Source of the DNA: Clostridiales bacterium
GTDB taxonomy: Bacteria > Bacillota > Clostridia > Christensenellales > QALW01
Direction of reading: 5' to 3'
Assembly: GCA_015069575.1 (NCBI GenBank)
Contig: SVIH01000006.1
Coordinates: 38,843-102,842, forward strand
DNA: 64,000 nucleotides
In this document: piece by piece, positions 1 to 9,045 of the stretch
Layout of the letters: every line of letters begins with the position of its first letter
Numbering within the stretch: position 1 is the first letter of the stretch
Program-made: the position numbers and the translations under genes
Notes under the pieces: generated by a model
Database searches by the model: none
What the model saw: the letters and a program-made list of their open reading frames with translations, nothing else
What the model was told of the DNA's origin: nothing

Positions 1-1055
1 CCTGCATACATAGCGCGAAGCTGCGGAATAGTAACATGTGATTCATCAATTATAGTTAAAAAATCATCAGGAAAATAATCTAAAAGCGTGTAGGGGCGTT
101 GACCTTCTTTACGCCCATCAAGATATCGGGAATAGTTTTCAATGCCTGAACAATAGCCGATTTCCTGAAGCATCTCAATATCGTAGCGTGTTCGCTGTTC
201 AAGGCGCTCCTTTTCTAATGGCTTGTTCATTTTATCAAACTCAACAAGGCGCTTTTCAAGGTCAATTTCTATCTGCTTTATGGCGTTTATAATCTGTTGA
301 TTATCTGCGGCATAGTGGGTGTTAGGAAATATTGCCGCGTGCTTTAAAGAAGCAAGAGTTCTGCCTGTAACAACCTCGATTTCAGAAATTTTATCAATTT
401 CATCACCGAAAAATTCAACACGAACAGCCTTGTCTGAACGCTGGGCGGTGATAATTTCAACAACGTCGCCACGAACCCTAAAAGTACCGCGGGCAAAATC
501 TGTGTCGTTCCGTTCATATTGAAGGGCAACAAGGCATTTTAAAAGCTCATTTCTTTCAATCTGCATATTAGGGCGCAAAGAAACTGCCATTTCGCTATAC
601 GCCTTAGGATCGCCTAACCCGTAAATTGATGAAACGGACGCAACAACAATAACATCGCGCCTTTCCTGCAAAGAACAGGTAGCACTGTGGCGCAGTTTTT
701 CAATTTCTTCGTTTATGGAAGAATCCTTTTCAATATAAGTGTCGGTTTGGGGAATATAAGCCTCAGGCTGATAGTAGTCGTAAAAGGAAACAAAATACTC
801 AACGGCGTTTTCAGGAAAAAACTCTTTGAATTCAGAGTAAAGCTGAGCCGCAAGAGTTTTGTTGTGGGCTAAAACAAGGGTGGGGCGGTTTACTTTAGCG
901 ATAATGTTTGCCATTGTAAAGGTTTTACCTGAACCTGTTACACCTAAAAGCACCTGTGAATCAAGACCGTCGTTTAAGCCTTCAACAAGAGTGTTTATGG
1001 CCTTGGGCTGATCGCCTGTTGGCTTGAATTTTGATACTAAATTAAACTTATCCAT
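1..1055 (-). CDS. uvrB: UvrABC excinuclease subunit B, 5' part only (cut by window edge)
   Basis: This is the N-terminal part (about 351 residues) of UvrB, the DNA-damage-verifying helicase-like subunit of nucleotide excision repair, which works with UvrA and UvrC. The translation begins [20 protein letters not shown]. It carries the Walker A motif GVTGSGKT near residue 40, the damage-binding beta-hairpin region with [18 protein letters not shown] near residue 100, and the motif [15 protein letters not shown] at the edge, all diagnostic of UvrB. The ATG at 1055 follows AAGGA, and an extended -10 (TGGTAAAAT) lies upstream. The C-terminal half is outside the window. I saw no clear LexA box upstream. 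The identification is secure. Confidence 0.96.
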   Translation of the reverse strand, partial: MDKFNLVSKFKPTGDQPKAINTLVEGLNDGLDSQVLLGVTGSGKTFTMANIIAKVNRPTLVLAHNKTLAAQLYSEFKEFFPENAVEYFVSFYDYYQPEAYIPQTDTYIEKDSSINEEIEKLRHSATCSLQERRDVIVVASVSSIYGLGDPKAYSEMAVSLRPNMQIERNELLKCLVALQYERNDTDFARGTFRVRGDVVEIITAQRSDKAVRVEFFGDEIDKISEIEVVTGRTLASLKHAAIFPNTHYAADNQQIINAIKQIEIDLEKRLVEFDKMNKPLEKERLEQRTRYDIEMLQEIGYCSGIENYSRYLDGRKEGQRPYTLLDYFPDDFLTIIDESHVTIPQLRAMYA

Positions 1056-1128
1056 TTGGCAATCCTTCCCCATTTTATTTAATAAATATATTTTACCACA
1101 ATATTTAATATTATGCCACAATAAAAAT

Positions 1129-1162
1129 AAAAAAAGCAGATACAAAAAAGTATCTGCTTAAA
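1129..1162 (-). terminator. Rho-independent terminator of the LRR protein gene
   Basis: On the minus strand a 10-bp stem (AAGCAGATAC / GTATCTGCTT) with a T-only loop is followed by a run of T, directly after the stop codon of the LRR gene. Confidence 0.85.
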
Positions 1163-1165
1163 AAA

Positions 1166-3133
1166 TTAAAATTTCTTCTTTTTTACAATAACTGCGGTCA
1201 GAATACCTGCAACAGCAAGAACTGTTGTAACAACGCCAACAATTATTATTGCTGAATCTGTGGTTTCCTTTTTAGGAAGTTGTGTTGTTGGTGTCGTTTG
1301 CGGGGTTGTGGTTGGTGTTTGGGTAGATTGTGGTGCATCTATTGTGTTTGTTGCGCTGTTTGTTGTATCAAGGTCAGGCGTAAAAGTGTTATCGGGCGCG
1401 TCTGTTGTGTTTAATGGTGGTGTGTTTGTTGTAGCGGTTGGTGTACTGCCTAAAACAGCAACAGGTTCAGTTTTCTTTGCCTTGCAAGCGGTGCAGGTAA
1501 ATGTTTTTTCGCCTTGTGCCTTGCTGGTAGGATTTTTAGTTATAACTCCGTTATCCCAAGTATGTGCTTCAACGAGGGTATAAGGGCAAACTGTGCAATA
1601 ACCAAAGTGTTCCGTATTGTCCATCATCACATAACTATCAAAAGTGTGATTGTTGTTGCAAATATTGTAGTGCCATTTTTTATTAAAAAGCGAACGGTTT
1701 CCTCCGTCATCATCAATATTATCCCTGTCGGTTTTATTGCCCGTATAATAAACGTTTTCTATTTTATCGCATTTTAAAAAAGCGTATTCACCTATTTTTG
1801 TTGTGGCTCTATCTAAAGTTACGGCAGTAATTGAAGAACAATTATAAAATGCTTCGCGTGCAATAGTTTTTACGCTTTTTGGAATTGTTAAGCTTGTTAA
1901 TTTGGTACAGTCATAAAAAGCGCATATGTCTATTTTTGTTACCGTTGAAGGTATTTTTACGCTTGTAAAATTCCCGCCGGCAAAAGCATACGGTGAAATT
2001 GAAGTTACGCCTTCAGGAATTTCAAGCGCAGTTATCTTTTTACCGTTAACATACAAGTTATGCACATAATACAGCGGATTACATCCTTCATCGTGATATG
2101 ATATTTTACAAAGCTGTTCAATACTGTATGCATTTATTCGCTTAAGTTCAGGACAATCATAACAGGATCCAAGATCGATTTGTGTTACACCTCTGCCTAT
2201 TGTTAAACTTTCCAAAATATCGCAGGATCTAAAAGCACTTGCGCCAACAGCCGTTACCGTGTCAGGAATAACGAAATCCTTAAGAGAATCGCAATTTTCA
2301 AAGCAATAAGTACTTATGATTTTTAGATTTGCAGGAAGTTTTATATCTTTAAGCTGGTCACAACCTTTAAAAGTAGCGTAGTCTAATACGGTTATTCCGT
2401 CGGGCAAATGAATACTTTTAAGGTTAATACAAGAAGAAAAAGCACCTTCGCCTATTTCTTTAACGCTTTCGGGTATTGTTATGTTTGCAAAACGACAGTT
2501 TGAAAAGGCGTAATCGCCAATCTTTGTAATATTTGCGCCGAATTCTATCGTATTTAACTTAGTGCACGAGGAAAATGTGCTGTCAGGGATTTCAGTAACA
2601 CCCTTTCCAAAGGTTACGCTTCGCAGGCTTTCACAATTTGAAAAAATCCCTGTGCCTAAATTTTTTGTAGAATCGGGAATCACAATGGAAGAAATATTAG
2701 TGTGTGCAAAAGCATTTCTCTCAATAGTTGTAACGTTAGGTGGAATGTTAATATATTGCAGTCCTGAATCCCAAAAGGCTGCCGCACCAATTTCTTTAAG
2801 TGAATCAGGCAATGTTACACTCCGTAAATGAGTTCCTTGAAAAGCTTGGGGATCAAGTTTTAAAATTCCTTCAGATAAAATTATTATTGATGCGTGGCTT
2901 TGCCGAAAAGCAGATTCGCCAATGGTTGTTACAGGGTATCCGCCAAGGGTTGCGGGAATTGTAAGAGGGCTGGTGGCAGAAGAAGCAACTTCCGTAAGGG
3001 TAGCTTTACCGTCAGCAACGGTATAGGTGAAAAGGCCTTCCGTTAAAGCCTTTGCTTTTATATCAAAAACCACACCTGTAAACACGCTGCAAAAAATTGA
3101 TAATATTATCAGTGTTGCAAAAAACTTTTTCAT
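1166..3133 (-). CDS. BspA-like leucine-rich-repeat (LRR_5) cell-surface protein
   Basis: A 655-residue secreted or surface protein. Residues 1-30 form a signal peptide (MKKFFATLIILSIFCSVFTG). From about residue 50 to 480 there are some twenty repeats of about 23 residues, of the type 'I..AF..C..L..V.IP..V', typical of the LRR_5/BspA family. A short Cys-containing module follows (HTWDNGVITKNPTS, then CTACKAKKT), as often found at the end of Clostridial LRR proteins. Next come a Thr/Pro-rich stalk, a membrane helix and a KKKKF tail. LPKKETTDS before the helix looks like a sortase signal without the LPXTG core, so it may be retained by the helix. The gene is alone between two terminators. Family members act in adhesion or host contact; its ligand is unknown. 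Confidence 0.88.
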   Translation of the reverse strand: MKKFFATLIILSIFCSVFTGVVFDIKAKALTEGLFTYTVADGKATLTEVASSATSPLTIPATLGGYPVTTIGESAFRQSHASIIILSEGILKLDPQAFQGTHLRSVTLPDSLKEIGAAAFWDSGLQYINIPPNVTTIERNAFAHTNISSIVIPDSTKNLGTGIFSNCESLRSVTFGKGVTEIPDSTFSSCTKLNTIEFGANITKIGDYAFSNCRFANITIPESVKEIGEGAFSSCINLKSIHLPDGITVLDYATFKGCDQLKDIKLPANLKIISTYCFENCDSLKDFVIPDTVTAVGASAFRSCDILESLTIGRGVTQIDLGSCYDCPELKRINAYSIEQLCKISYHDEGCNPLYYVHNLYVNGKKITALEIPEGVTSISPYAFAGGNFTSVKIPSTVTKIDICAFYDCTKLTSLTIPKSVKTIAREAFYNCSSITAVTLDRATTKIGEYAFLKCDKIENVYYTGNKTDRDNIDDDGGNRSLFNKKWHYNICNNNHTFDSYVMMDNTEHFGYCTVCPYTLVEAHTWDNGVITKNPTSKAQGEKTFTCTACKAKKTEPVAVLGSTPTATTNTPPLNTTDAPDNTFTPDLDTTNSATNTIDAPQSTQTPTTTPQTTPTTQLPKKETTDSAIIIVGVVTTVLAVAGILTAVIVKKKKF

Positions 3134-3210
3134 AAATTTCTCCCTCGCAGCCTAAATTCTGTTAATTCATTCTAACACATTAGACCTTTCGTGTCAACAC
3201 GTTTTTTGTA

Positions 3211-3240
3211 GCAAAAAATCCGCCTGTTCAGGCGGATTTT
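3211..3240. terminator. Palindromic terminator between the small membrane protein and LRR genes
   Basis: A near-perfect palindrome (AAAATCCGCCTG / CAGGCGGATTTT), flanked by A/T tracts, sits directly after the stop codon of the minus-strand small gene. It can end transcription from that side. Confidence 0.85.
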
Positions 3241-3434
3241 CAAGCGCTTTTTCTTAGGTAAGGTGAGGCAGAATCCTCAATATCGCTAAAAAGGTCAAAA
3301 TCATAATTGCGACCAACAGGTGCAACAACCTGTTTTTTGCAAGAGGTTTTTTTAGAACGGGGTTTTTCCCCACCTAAAAGTTCTATTGCGATATTTATAC
3401 CAAGCCAAAGCATAATAACGATTAATGCGCCCAT
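3240..3434 (-). CDS. Small single-pass membrane protein, unknown function
   Basis: A 64-residue protein beginning MGALIVIMLWLGINIAIELL, which is one hydrophobic helix, followed by a basic cytosolic-type tail with two Cys and an acidic end. The ATG at 3434 is chosen because AAAGGAGGTG lies five bases before it. A GTG three codons further upstream overlaps that ribosome binding site and cannot be the start. It is a single gene with its own terminator. I recognise no family. The strong ribosome binding site and clean terminator argue that it is real. Confidence 0.65.
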   Translation of the reverse strand: MGALIVIMLWLGINIAIELLGGEKPRSKKTSCKKQVVAPVGRNYDFDLFSDIEDSASPYLRKSA

Positions 3435-3523
3435 AAAAAGCACCTCCTTTTGTTTTTACAAGTAAATTGTACAACAAACAAAGTACTATTTTACGGACTT
3501 TAAATAAGTTTTGCAAAAATTAT

Positions 3524-4498
3524 TTATGAATTTGAATTAATAACTTTTTCTGCTAAATTTATAAGGTCCTTTTTAACGCTTTCGGGGCTTAAAACGGTTA
3601 TTTTATCGCCAAATTGCATAAGCCATGATAAAAATACGGGGCTTATGGCAGCTTCAACTATAATTTCAAAGCTATCTTCCAAAGGTGTGATTATTGAATT
3701 TAGACCAAAGCGGTCAATAAATACGCCTGCAAGGGAATTATTACATCTCAATTTTACTTTTTTTGTAACACCGCCATACATACCAAACATTTTTTTCGAG
3801 TATTCGGCAGTATCAAATCGGACGGTGGTATCAATGGAACGCTTTTGTTCAAGAATAAATAACGCTGTCATTTTATCAACGCGGAAATGCTTAAGGATTT
3901 TTGCATCTTCATCAAAGGCAAGAAGGTAATAGTTTTCGTCGTCCCAAGTTAAAGCCTGTGGACTTACAACATAACTTTTCCCGTCTTTTTTATAAACTTT
4001 ATTTTTACGAACATCCCAGTCAAAATACTTAAAACTTAACTTTTTGTTTTTGCCCATTGCAAGCTGAATTTTATCAACAGTTAAAAACACGCTTTCGTTC
4101 ATAGTTTTGATTCGTTCGCGCATAATTACTGAATGTTGAAGTTCACTTGCATTATTTTTGCTTGTTAAACTTTCAAGTTTTTTAATAAGTTCGTTGCTCT
4201 TTTTTTCTGTAATAAATTTTGAAGCCTGGACCGCATCAACAAGAAGTTTAAGTTCGCTTGTTTCAAAAGTGCGTGAAACTAAATGATAGCCTTTGTTTCT
4301 TACAAGTTCAATATCTAAACCAAACTCTTTAAGGGCAGAAATATCTTCATAAATGCTTTTGCGTTCTGCAAAAATATTATGTTTTTCAAGCAAAGCAAGA
4401 ATCTGCTCCATTGTAATAAAGGTATCTTTATCGGTATGTTTTTTAAAAATATCAAGCAAATATAAAAGTTTAAGTTTTTGCCCTGAACAGCGCGCCAT
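3524..4498 (-). CDS. WYL-domain transcriptional regulator (HTH plus WYL)
   Basis: A 324-residue regulator. Residues 1-75 form an N-terminal helix-turn-helix (KLKLLYLLDIFKKHTDKDTF, then IYEDISALKEFGLDIE), typical of HTH_11. A WYL domain at about 140-215 contains the nucleotide- or ligand-binding region near YVVSPQALTWDDENYYLLAF. A WYL C-terminal extension follows. WYL proteins sense nucleic acids or nucleotides and control DNA-damage or defence genes in some bacteria; here the ligand is unknown. It is the last gene of a minus-strand run and starts 14 bp after the propeller-like membrane protein. The ribosome binding site AAAGGATG lies before the ATG. Confidence 0.85.
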   Translation of the reverse strand: MARCSGQKLKLLYLLDIFKKHTDKDTFITMEQILALLEKHNIFAERKSIYEDISALKEFGLDIELVRNKGYHLVSRTFETSELKLLVDAVQASKFITEKKSNELIKKLESLTSKNNASELQHSVIMRERIKTMNESVFLTVDKIQLAMGKNKKLSFKYFDWDVRKNKVYKKDGKSYVVSPQALTWDDENYYLLAFDEDAKILKHFRVDKMTALFILEQKRSIDTTVRFDTAEYSKKMFGMYGGVTKKVKLRCNNSLAGVFIDRFGLNSIITPLEDSFEIIVEAAISPVFLSWLMQFGDKITVLSPESVKKDLINLAEKVINSNS

Positions 4499-4512
4499 AA
4501 AATCACATCCTT

Positions 4513-6156
4513 TTAGTTAAGCTGAACAATACCTTGTACATCGGTATCTATTAATGTTGTGTCGGTGCCGTTAAACATGAAAAGATCCATTTTATCTTCA
4601 GATTTTTTCAAATAATATATGGCAGAAAAGCTCGCATCAGTAATGGGAGCCTCCATATAACCTGAAGAAACATTCTCGTCAATTTTATTTTCATTAACAA
4701 AAAGCGTTCCGCTTGTATCAACAGTTGTTTTGCCTGTTTTGATATTCCTGAAAAACATAAAATCACGGGTGTTTTTTGATAAAACGGAGGAACTGCTATG
4801 TGTTTGGCTTGTACTTGAATACGTTACGCCGCAAAGGTCGGTTAACAAACGGATATTGCCCGAAAAGTCAGTAAAATACAACTCTGCAACACCTTCAGAA
4901 GCGTTTTTGATGTATGTTATACTGTGGCTTTCTTCATAGTAAATAAGGCTGTCCACATTGCCCGAATCGATGCGATTGGTTATAAGGCCGTTTTTATCCC
5001 ATTTGATACTATAAATTCCGCCATTAATCTTTGTTGCGCCTAAAGAAAGCACATAACCTTCCATTTTATTGCTGTTAATTGCAACATTATAAAGGCTATC
5101 TTCTGTAGTGTTATGTATTAAACGGGTGCTTTTGCCTGCGATGCTTCCGTAATAAATTGAATAGTACTGATTTTCTTCGTCAGTCAACACACTGTAAAGC
5201 ACGCCTTTTGATGCGTCAGTTACTGCAGAAACATTAAAGAAACTTACATTTTTTGCAATTTCTTTAGTTTTTAAGGTGTAAAGGTCAACTGCGGCCAAAG
5301 TTCCTTTGCGAAGGTCATAATCATAGTCGTATAACATATACAGGATACTTTTATCATCGGTTACTTCTGAAAAATATACATTGTCAAAGGACTTTTGCTT
5401 TTTGAGGTTTTTTGAGAAAACACGATACGAATAAAGCCCATCATCGATATTTTCCCCTGTTACAATTTGTGTTCCGTCATCATTAACCCACATTAACGGG
5501 TATGAACTGCCATGCACAAGGTCTTTTGTTCCTGATAAATCAAACCTATAAAGTTGGGTACGAATTTTAGGATATTGATTTTCTTTTTCATAAAAAAGAC
5601 AGTTACCGCTTTGTGAAAATTTCACTGTTGCGTTGGTTACGCCTGTATCAACCGCGCTTACAGTTCCGTTTAAATATAAAAACAAAACGCCTTTATCTTT
5701 GCTGTTGTGCCACGGCGTAGTAAAGGAAATCACATTCAATCCCTGTGCTGTGCGCCAGGAAGTGACATTTTCTGCAATTTTTATAGTGTTATTACCGTCA
5801 AACAAGTAAAGAACACCGTTTTTTGTGTAAAGCATCTTTCCTGAATCTTTATCTATTGCGTAGTCTGCAGTAAAAACAGGGTCGTCGGCTAAAGAATCAT
5901 AGACGTCTTCGGCAATTAAAGAACTATTTCCGTTACAATAATAGTACATATTGCCATCTTTTAAATACGGCAGAATCTCTATTTCCTCATGTAATTTGTT
6001 GGCAAGAGGATGTTCACCGGTGCTTCTGAATCCTACCCGAGTGAAATGTTGAAAAATCAAAACGCCTAAAACAACAAAAATTACAGTAAGAATTCCTGCA
6101 ACAGTAGAAATAAATGCTTTAGTTCTGTGCATCAGTATTGGTTTGGGATTCTTCAT
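4513..6156 (-). CDS. Membrane-anchored, probably beta-propeller extracellular protein, unknown function
   Basis: About 547 residues. One N-terminal signal-anchor helix (about residues 15-37, STVAGILTVIFVVLGVLIFQ) is followed by a large extracellular domain. That domain has recurring Tyr/Asp/Gly-rich segments such as 'YLFDGNN', 'LYLNGTVSAVD' and 'YYSIYYGSIAGKS', which resemble the blades of DUF5050/WD40-like propellers. The start is uncertain: ATG at 6156 or at 6132, and both overlap the end of the DivIVA-like gene, so translation is probably coupled. The neighbours are a DivIVA-like coiled coil upstream and a WYL regulator downstream, which would fit an envelope-related role, but this is inference. 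I could not place it in a named family. Confidence 0.6.
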   Translation of the reverse strand: MKNPKPILMHRTKAFISTVAGILTVIFVVLGVLIFQHFTRVGFRSTGEHPLANKLHEEIEILPYLKDGNMYYYCNGNSSLIAEDVYDSLADDPVFTADYAIDKDSGKMLYTKNGVLYLFDGNNTIKIAENVTSWRTAQGLNVISFTTPWHNSKDKGVLFLYLNGTVSAVDTGVTNATVKFSQSGNCLFYEKENQYPKIRTQLYRFDLSGTKDLVHGSSYPLMWVNDDGTQIVTGENIDDGLYSYRVFSKNLKKQKSFDNVYFSEVTDDKSILYMLYDYDYDLRKGTLAAVDLYTLKTKEIAKNVSFFNVSAVTDASKGVLYSVLTDEENQYYSIYYGSIAGKSTRLIHNTTEDSLYNVAINSNKMEGYVLSLGATKINGGIYSIKWDKNGLITNRIDSGNVDSLIYYEESHSITYIKNASEGVAELYFTDFSGNIRLLTDLCGVTYSSTSQTHSSSSVLSKNTRDFMFFRNIKTGKTTVDTSGTLFVNENKIDENVSSGYMEAPITDASFSAIYYLKKSEDKMDLFMFNGTDTTLIDTDVQGIVQLN

Positions 6157-6685
6157 CACTTAAGCCCATTTCTTTGCAAATTTCACCTAAATCAGTATCT
6201 GCGCCCTTTAAAATCTGGGATTCAATACTTTCTTCTTCTTTTGCAGAAGGCAAAGATGCGTTTTTAAGGGAATCAAGACGACCGTCAGCCCATGAACAAA
6301 GTGATGAAAACTGACCGTCAATATTTTCCAGAATACTTTTTGCTTCTTCCCTTAATTTCTGAAGATTTGCGGTTGCTGATTGCATGCCCATAACCCATTC
6401 ATCGTGTAATCTTTGGCAAGCGGCATCAGATTCATCAGCGCGCCTGCGGTAATCTTCTTCAATTTCCTGCGCCTTTTTTGTGGCATCAAGCATTACTTGT
6501 GAAATAACGCTTTCATTTTTCTTATGGTTTTCGTTTTCTTCTTTTAAAGCAGCGTTTTCTTCCTTAAGGGAATTTATTGCCTGTTGTAAAGAAGCGATTT
6601 CATCCTGATGGCGTGCAGTTATTTCGTCAATAAATGCGTCAACATCCCTTTTTTTGTATTTACCCATAAATGCTTTTAAACTCAT
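6119..6685 (-). CDS. DivIVA-like coiled-coil protein
   Basis: A 188-residue soluble protein. The first 22 residues (KKRDVDAFIDEI) resemble the DivIVA/GpsB N-terminal membrane-curvature module. A long predicted coiled coil follows to about residue 155 (LQQAINSLKEENAALKEENE and heptads after it), then an acidic tail ending TDAQN. DivIVA-type proteins mark cell poles or septa and recruit division and wall proteins. The 4-bp overlap with pncB upstream and the roughly 38-bp overlap with the membrane protein downstream indicate one operon. The classic Phe17 and Arg18 signature is not clearly present, so this is DivIVA-like rather than a firm DivIVA. Confidence 0.65.
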   Translation of the reverse strand: MSLKAFMGKYKKRDVDAFIDEITARHQDEIASLQQAINSLKEENAALKEENENHKKNESVISQVMLDATKKAQEIEEDYRRRADESDAACQRLHDEWVMGMQSATANLQKLREEAKSILENIDGQFSSLCSWADGRLDSLKNASLPSAKEEESIESQILKGADTDLGEICKEMGLSDEESQTNTDAQN

Positions 6686-8124
6686 TTTATATCTCCTTTT
6701 GATGCGTTTTCAAGAAGTGTGCGTTTTAAATCATACAATTTTTGTGAAAGGTCAACCTTATAAACATGGGGTCTTGTTAAGCGCTTGTATTCATCCCATA
6801 AAATATCCATTTGTGCAAAGTAATTTTTTTGAATATCTTTAATGCTTGGGGATTCATAAACTTTTTTACCGTCAATAAAAATTGGTTTTAAAAGTGGAAC
6901 AGCATAAAAGTTTTCTATGGTCATCTTTTTCCATGTGTCAACAGGGTCAAAGATGGTTAAAGGTTGTGTTTGGTCAATAACTTCCTCATCTAAAGTAATT
7001 AAATCGGCATAAGCCTTATTATCTTCTTTTGAAATTAAGCGATAAACCTGCTTATAGCCTGGGTTTGTAACTTTAATTGGGTTCTCACTTACCTTAATTT
7101 TAGGAATCATTTCCCCATTTACGATTTCGGCAGCAAGTTTGTAAACACCGCCTAAAGCGGGCATATCGTCACTTGTAATTAACTTTGTACCAACGCCGTA
7201 AACATCAAGTTTTGCACCTTGCATTTTAAGATCCCAGATAACTTTTTCATCTAAATCGCCTGAAGCGAATATTTTTGCGTTTTCAAAACCTGCTTCATCA
7301 AGCATTTTTCTTGCTTTTTTTGAAAGGTATGCAAGGTCACCTGAATCAAGGCGAATACCAACAGGCTCGTAACCTTTTTCCCTTAATTCCTTAAACACTG
7401 TAATGGCATTCGGAACACCGCTTTTTAAGGTGTTGTAAGTATCAACAAGCAACAGACAGCCGCTTGGGTACATATCGGCATATGCTCTGAAGGCAGATAA
7501 TTCGTCAGGGAATGACATAACCCATGAGTGTGCATGAGTTCCACCTACAGAAACATCAAAAAGCTGGCCCGTAAGCACATTGCTTGTGCCATCGCAACCG
7601 CCAACCATAGCAGCGCGAGCACCGTAAATGCCGGCATCGGGGCCTTGTGCGCGCCTTAAACCAAACTCTAAAACACGCTTGCCTTCTGCGGCAGTAACAA
7701 CTTTAGAAGCCTTTGTTGCGATTAAAGTTTGGTGGTTAATAATATTTAAAAGTGCAGTTTCCATTAATTGAGCCTGCATAATAGGAGCTTTAACGCGAAT
7801 TAACGGCTCACGCGGAAAAACAGGAGTACCTTCTTCAACCGCATAAATTTCCCCTGTGAATTTAAAATCCTTTAAATACTCAAGAAAATCTTCACCAAAA
7901 ATGTTTAGCGAACGAAGATAATCAATATCTTCTTCAGAAAAATGCAAGTTTTCAACATATTCGATGGCTTGCTCCAAACCTGCCATAATAGCGTAAACGC
8001 TGTGATTCATAAGCGGGCGGAAAAACAAATCAAAAACTGCGATATTATCTTTCATACCGTGTTTAAAGTAGCCATTCATCATTGTAAGTTGATAAAGGTC
8101 AGTCATCATTGTTAAGTTACGCAT
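6682..8124 (-). CDS. pncB: Nicotinate phosphoribosyltransferase
   Basis: A 480-residue enzyme that makes nicotinate mononucleotide from nicotinate and PRPP with ATP, the entry step of the Preiss-Handler route to NAD. Diagnostic segments are the N-terminal LTMMTDLYQLTMMNGYF, the central FGLRRAQGPDAG, and IRLDSGDLAYLSKKAR with IFASGDLDE and YGVGTKLITS near the phosphate-binding site. The length fits the long Bacillota form. An AAAGGAGG site lies before the ATG. The same window also has an ammonia-type nadE, so NAD could be made from salvaged nicotinate. Little doubt about identity. Confidence 0.95.
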   Translation of the reverse strand: MRNLTMMTDLYQLTMMNGYFKHGMKDNIAVFDLFFRPLMNHSVYAIMAGLEQAIEYVENLHFSEEDIDYLRSLNIFGEDFLEYLKDFKFTGEIYAVEEGTPVFPREPLIRVKAPIMQAQLMETALLNIINHQTLIATKASKVVTAAEGKRVLEFGLRRAQGPDAGIYGARAAMVGGCDGTSNVLTGQLFDVSVGGTHAHSWVMSFPDELSAFRAYADMYPSGCLLLVDTYNTLKSGVPNAITVFKELREKGYEPVGIRLDSGDLAYLSKKARKMLDEAGFENAKIFASGDLDEKVIWDLKMQGAKLDVYGVGTKLITSDDMPALGGVYKLAAEIVNGEMIPKIKVSENPIKVTNPGYKQVYRLISKEDNKAYADLITLDEEVIDQTQPLTIFDPVDTWKKMTIENFYAVPLLKPIFIDGKKVYESPSIKDIQKNYFAQMDILWDEYKRLTRPHVYKVDLSQKLYDLKRTLLENASKGDIK

Positions 8125-8205
8125 TTATTTTTTCCTCCTTTAAACCGTCTTTATAATGATTGTTGTTTGTCGAAACAGCAATGTTATATGCAGTTTTAAT
8201 ATTCT

Positions 8206-9045
8206 TTAATCATTATAAAAGGGTATTTCTTGTTTGTATTTTTTTATTGCTAAAATTAATAAAGTTATGGTTGCTGAAATGCAAAGTACAATCGAAAGTA
8301 TTGCTGAAACCGGCACGCTTCCGATGGTTAGCTGATCAGTTCTCAGCCATTCAACTATGCCCCGTTCAAAACCGTAAAGGGCAAGATATGTTAAGGTAAT
8401 CTGCCCATAATATTTTTGTTTAAAGAAAAGTAAACATAAAACTGCAAAGATTAAAAAGCACCACAAAGATTCATAAAAGAAGGTTGCCTGATACCAGCCT
8501 GCAGGCTCTGTTCCCTTTGGCGAATCAAGATAAACTGCATAAGGAAAAAATTGCAACGAAGTGTTTTCAACTAATGCCCCGTGGGCTTCCTGATTAAAAA
8601 AGTTGCCCCATCTGCCGATTGCCTGGCCTAACGCAAGGGAACCTGCACAAACATCTAAAAGCGAAAACCAATTGTATTTTTTGCGCCAGGCGTAAAAAGA
8701 AAGCCCGATAACACAGCCGATTATACCACCGTAAATAGCAAGCCCGCCTTGACGAATGTCAATGATTTTACCTATAGTTGCAATAATATCACCGGGAACA
8801 AAATAACTCTTCCACTGAAAAATAACATAATAGGTTCTTGCGCCAACAATAGCGCCGATTATACAGATAATAAGCATATCCACGGTTAAATCGCTTGGGT
8901 ATCCGCGTTTTTTGCATAAAAACGAAGTGTTTATAAAAGCAAGCAAAAACCCAAAGGCAATTAAAACACCGTACCAATAAATATCAAAACCGGAAATACC
9001 TAAAAAGTTTTCAAACAAAACGCCTGTTTTTGCTAAAAATGACAT
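8206..9045 (-). CDS. lgt: Prolipoprotein diacylglyceryl transferase
   Basis: A 279-residue inner-membrane enzyme with about seven helices. It transfers diacylglycerol from phosphatidylglycerol to the lipobox Cys of prolipoproteins. The family signature GRWGNFFNQEAHG is present at about residue 145, with the conserved IRQGGLAIYGGIIG before it. Its substrates in this window would include the ABC solute-binding protein, the two GerMN lipoproteins and the oligopeptide-type binding protein. It starts 1 bp from the ispE stop (overlapping stop/start), so both are on one transcript. Secure. Confidence 0.95.
   Translation of the reverse strand: MSFLAKTGVLFENFLGISGFDIYWYGVLIAFGFLLAFINTSFLCKKRGYPSDLTVDMLIICIIGAIVGARTYYVIFQWKSYFVPGDIIATIGKIIDIRQGGLAIYGGIIGCVIGLSFYAWRKKYNWFSLLDVCAGSLALGQAIGRWGNFFNQEAHGALVENTSLQFFPYAVYLDSPKGTEPAGWYQATFFYESLWCFLIFAVLCLLFFKQKYYGQITLTYLALYGFERGIVEWLRTDQLTIGSVPVSAILSIVLCISATITLLILAIKKYKQEIPFYND

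Noticed and set aside
1056..1165. LexA (SOS) box before uvrB
   Set aside because: I looked for GAAC-N4-GTTC or similar and found none; a diverged box cannot be excluded.
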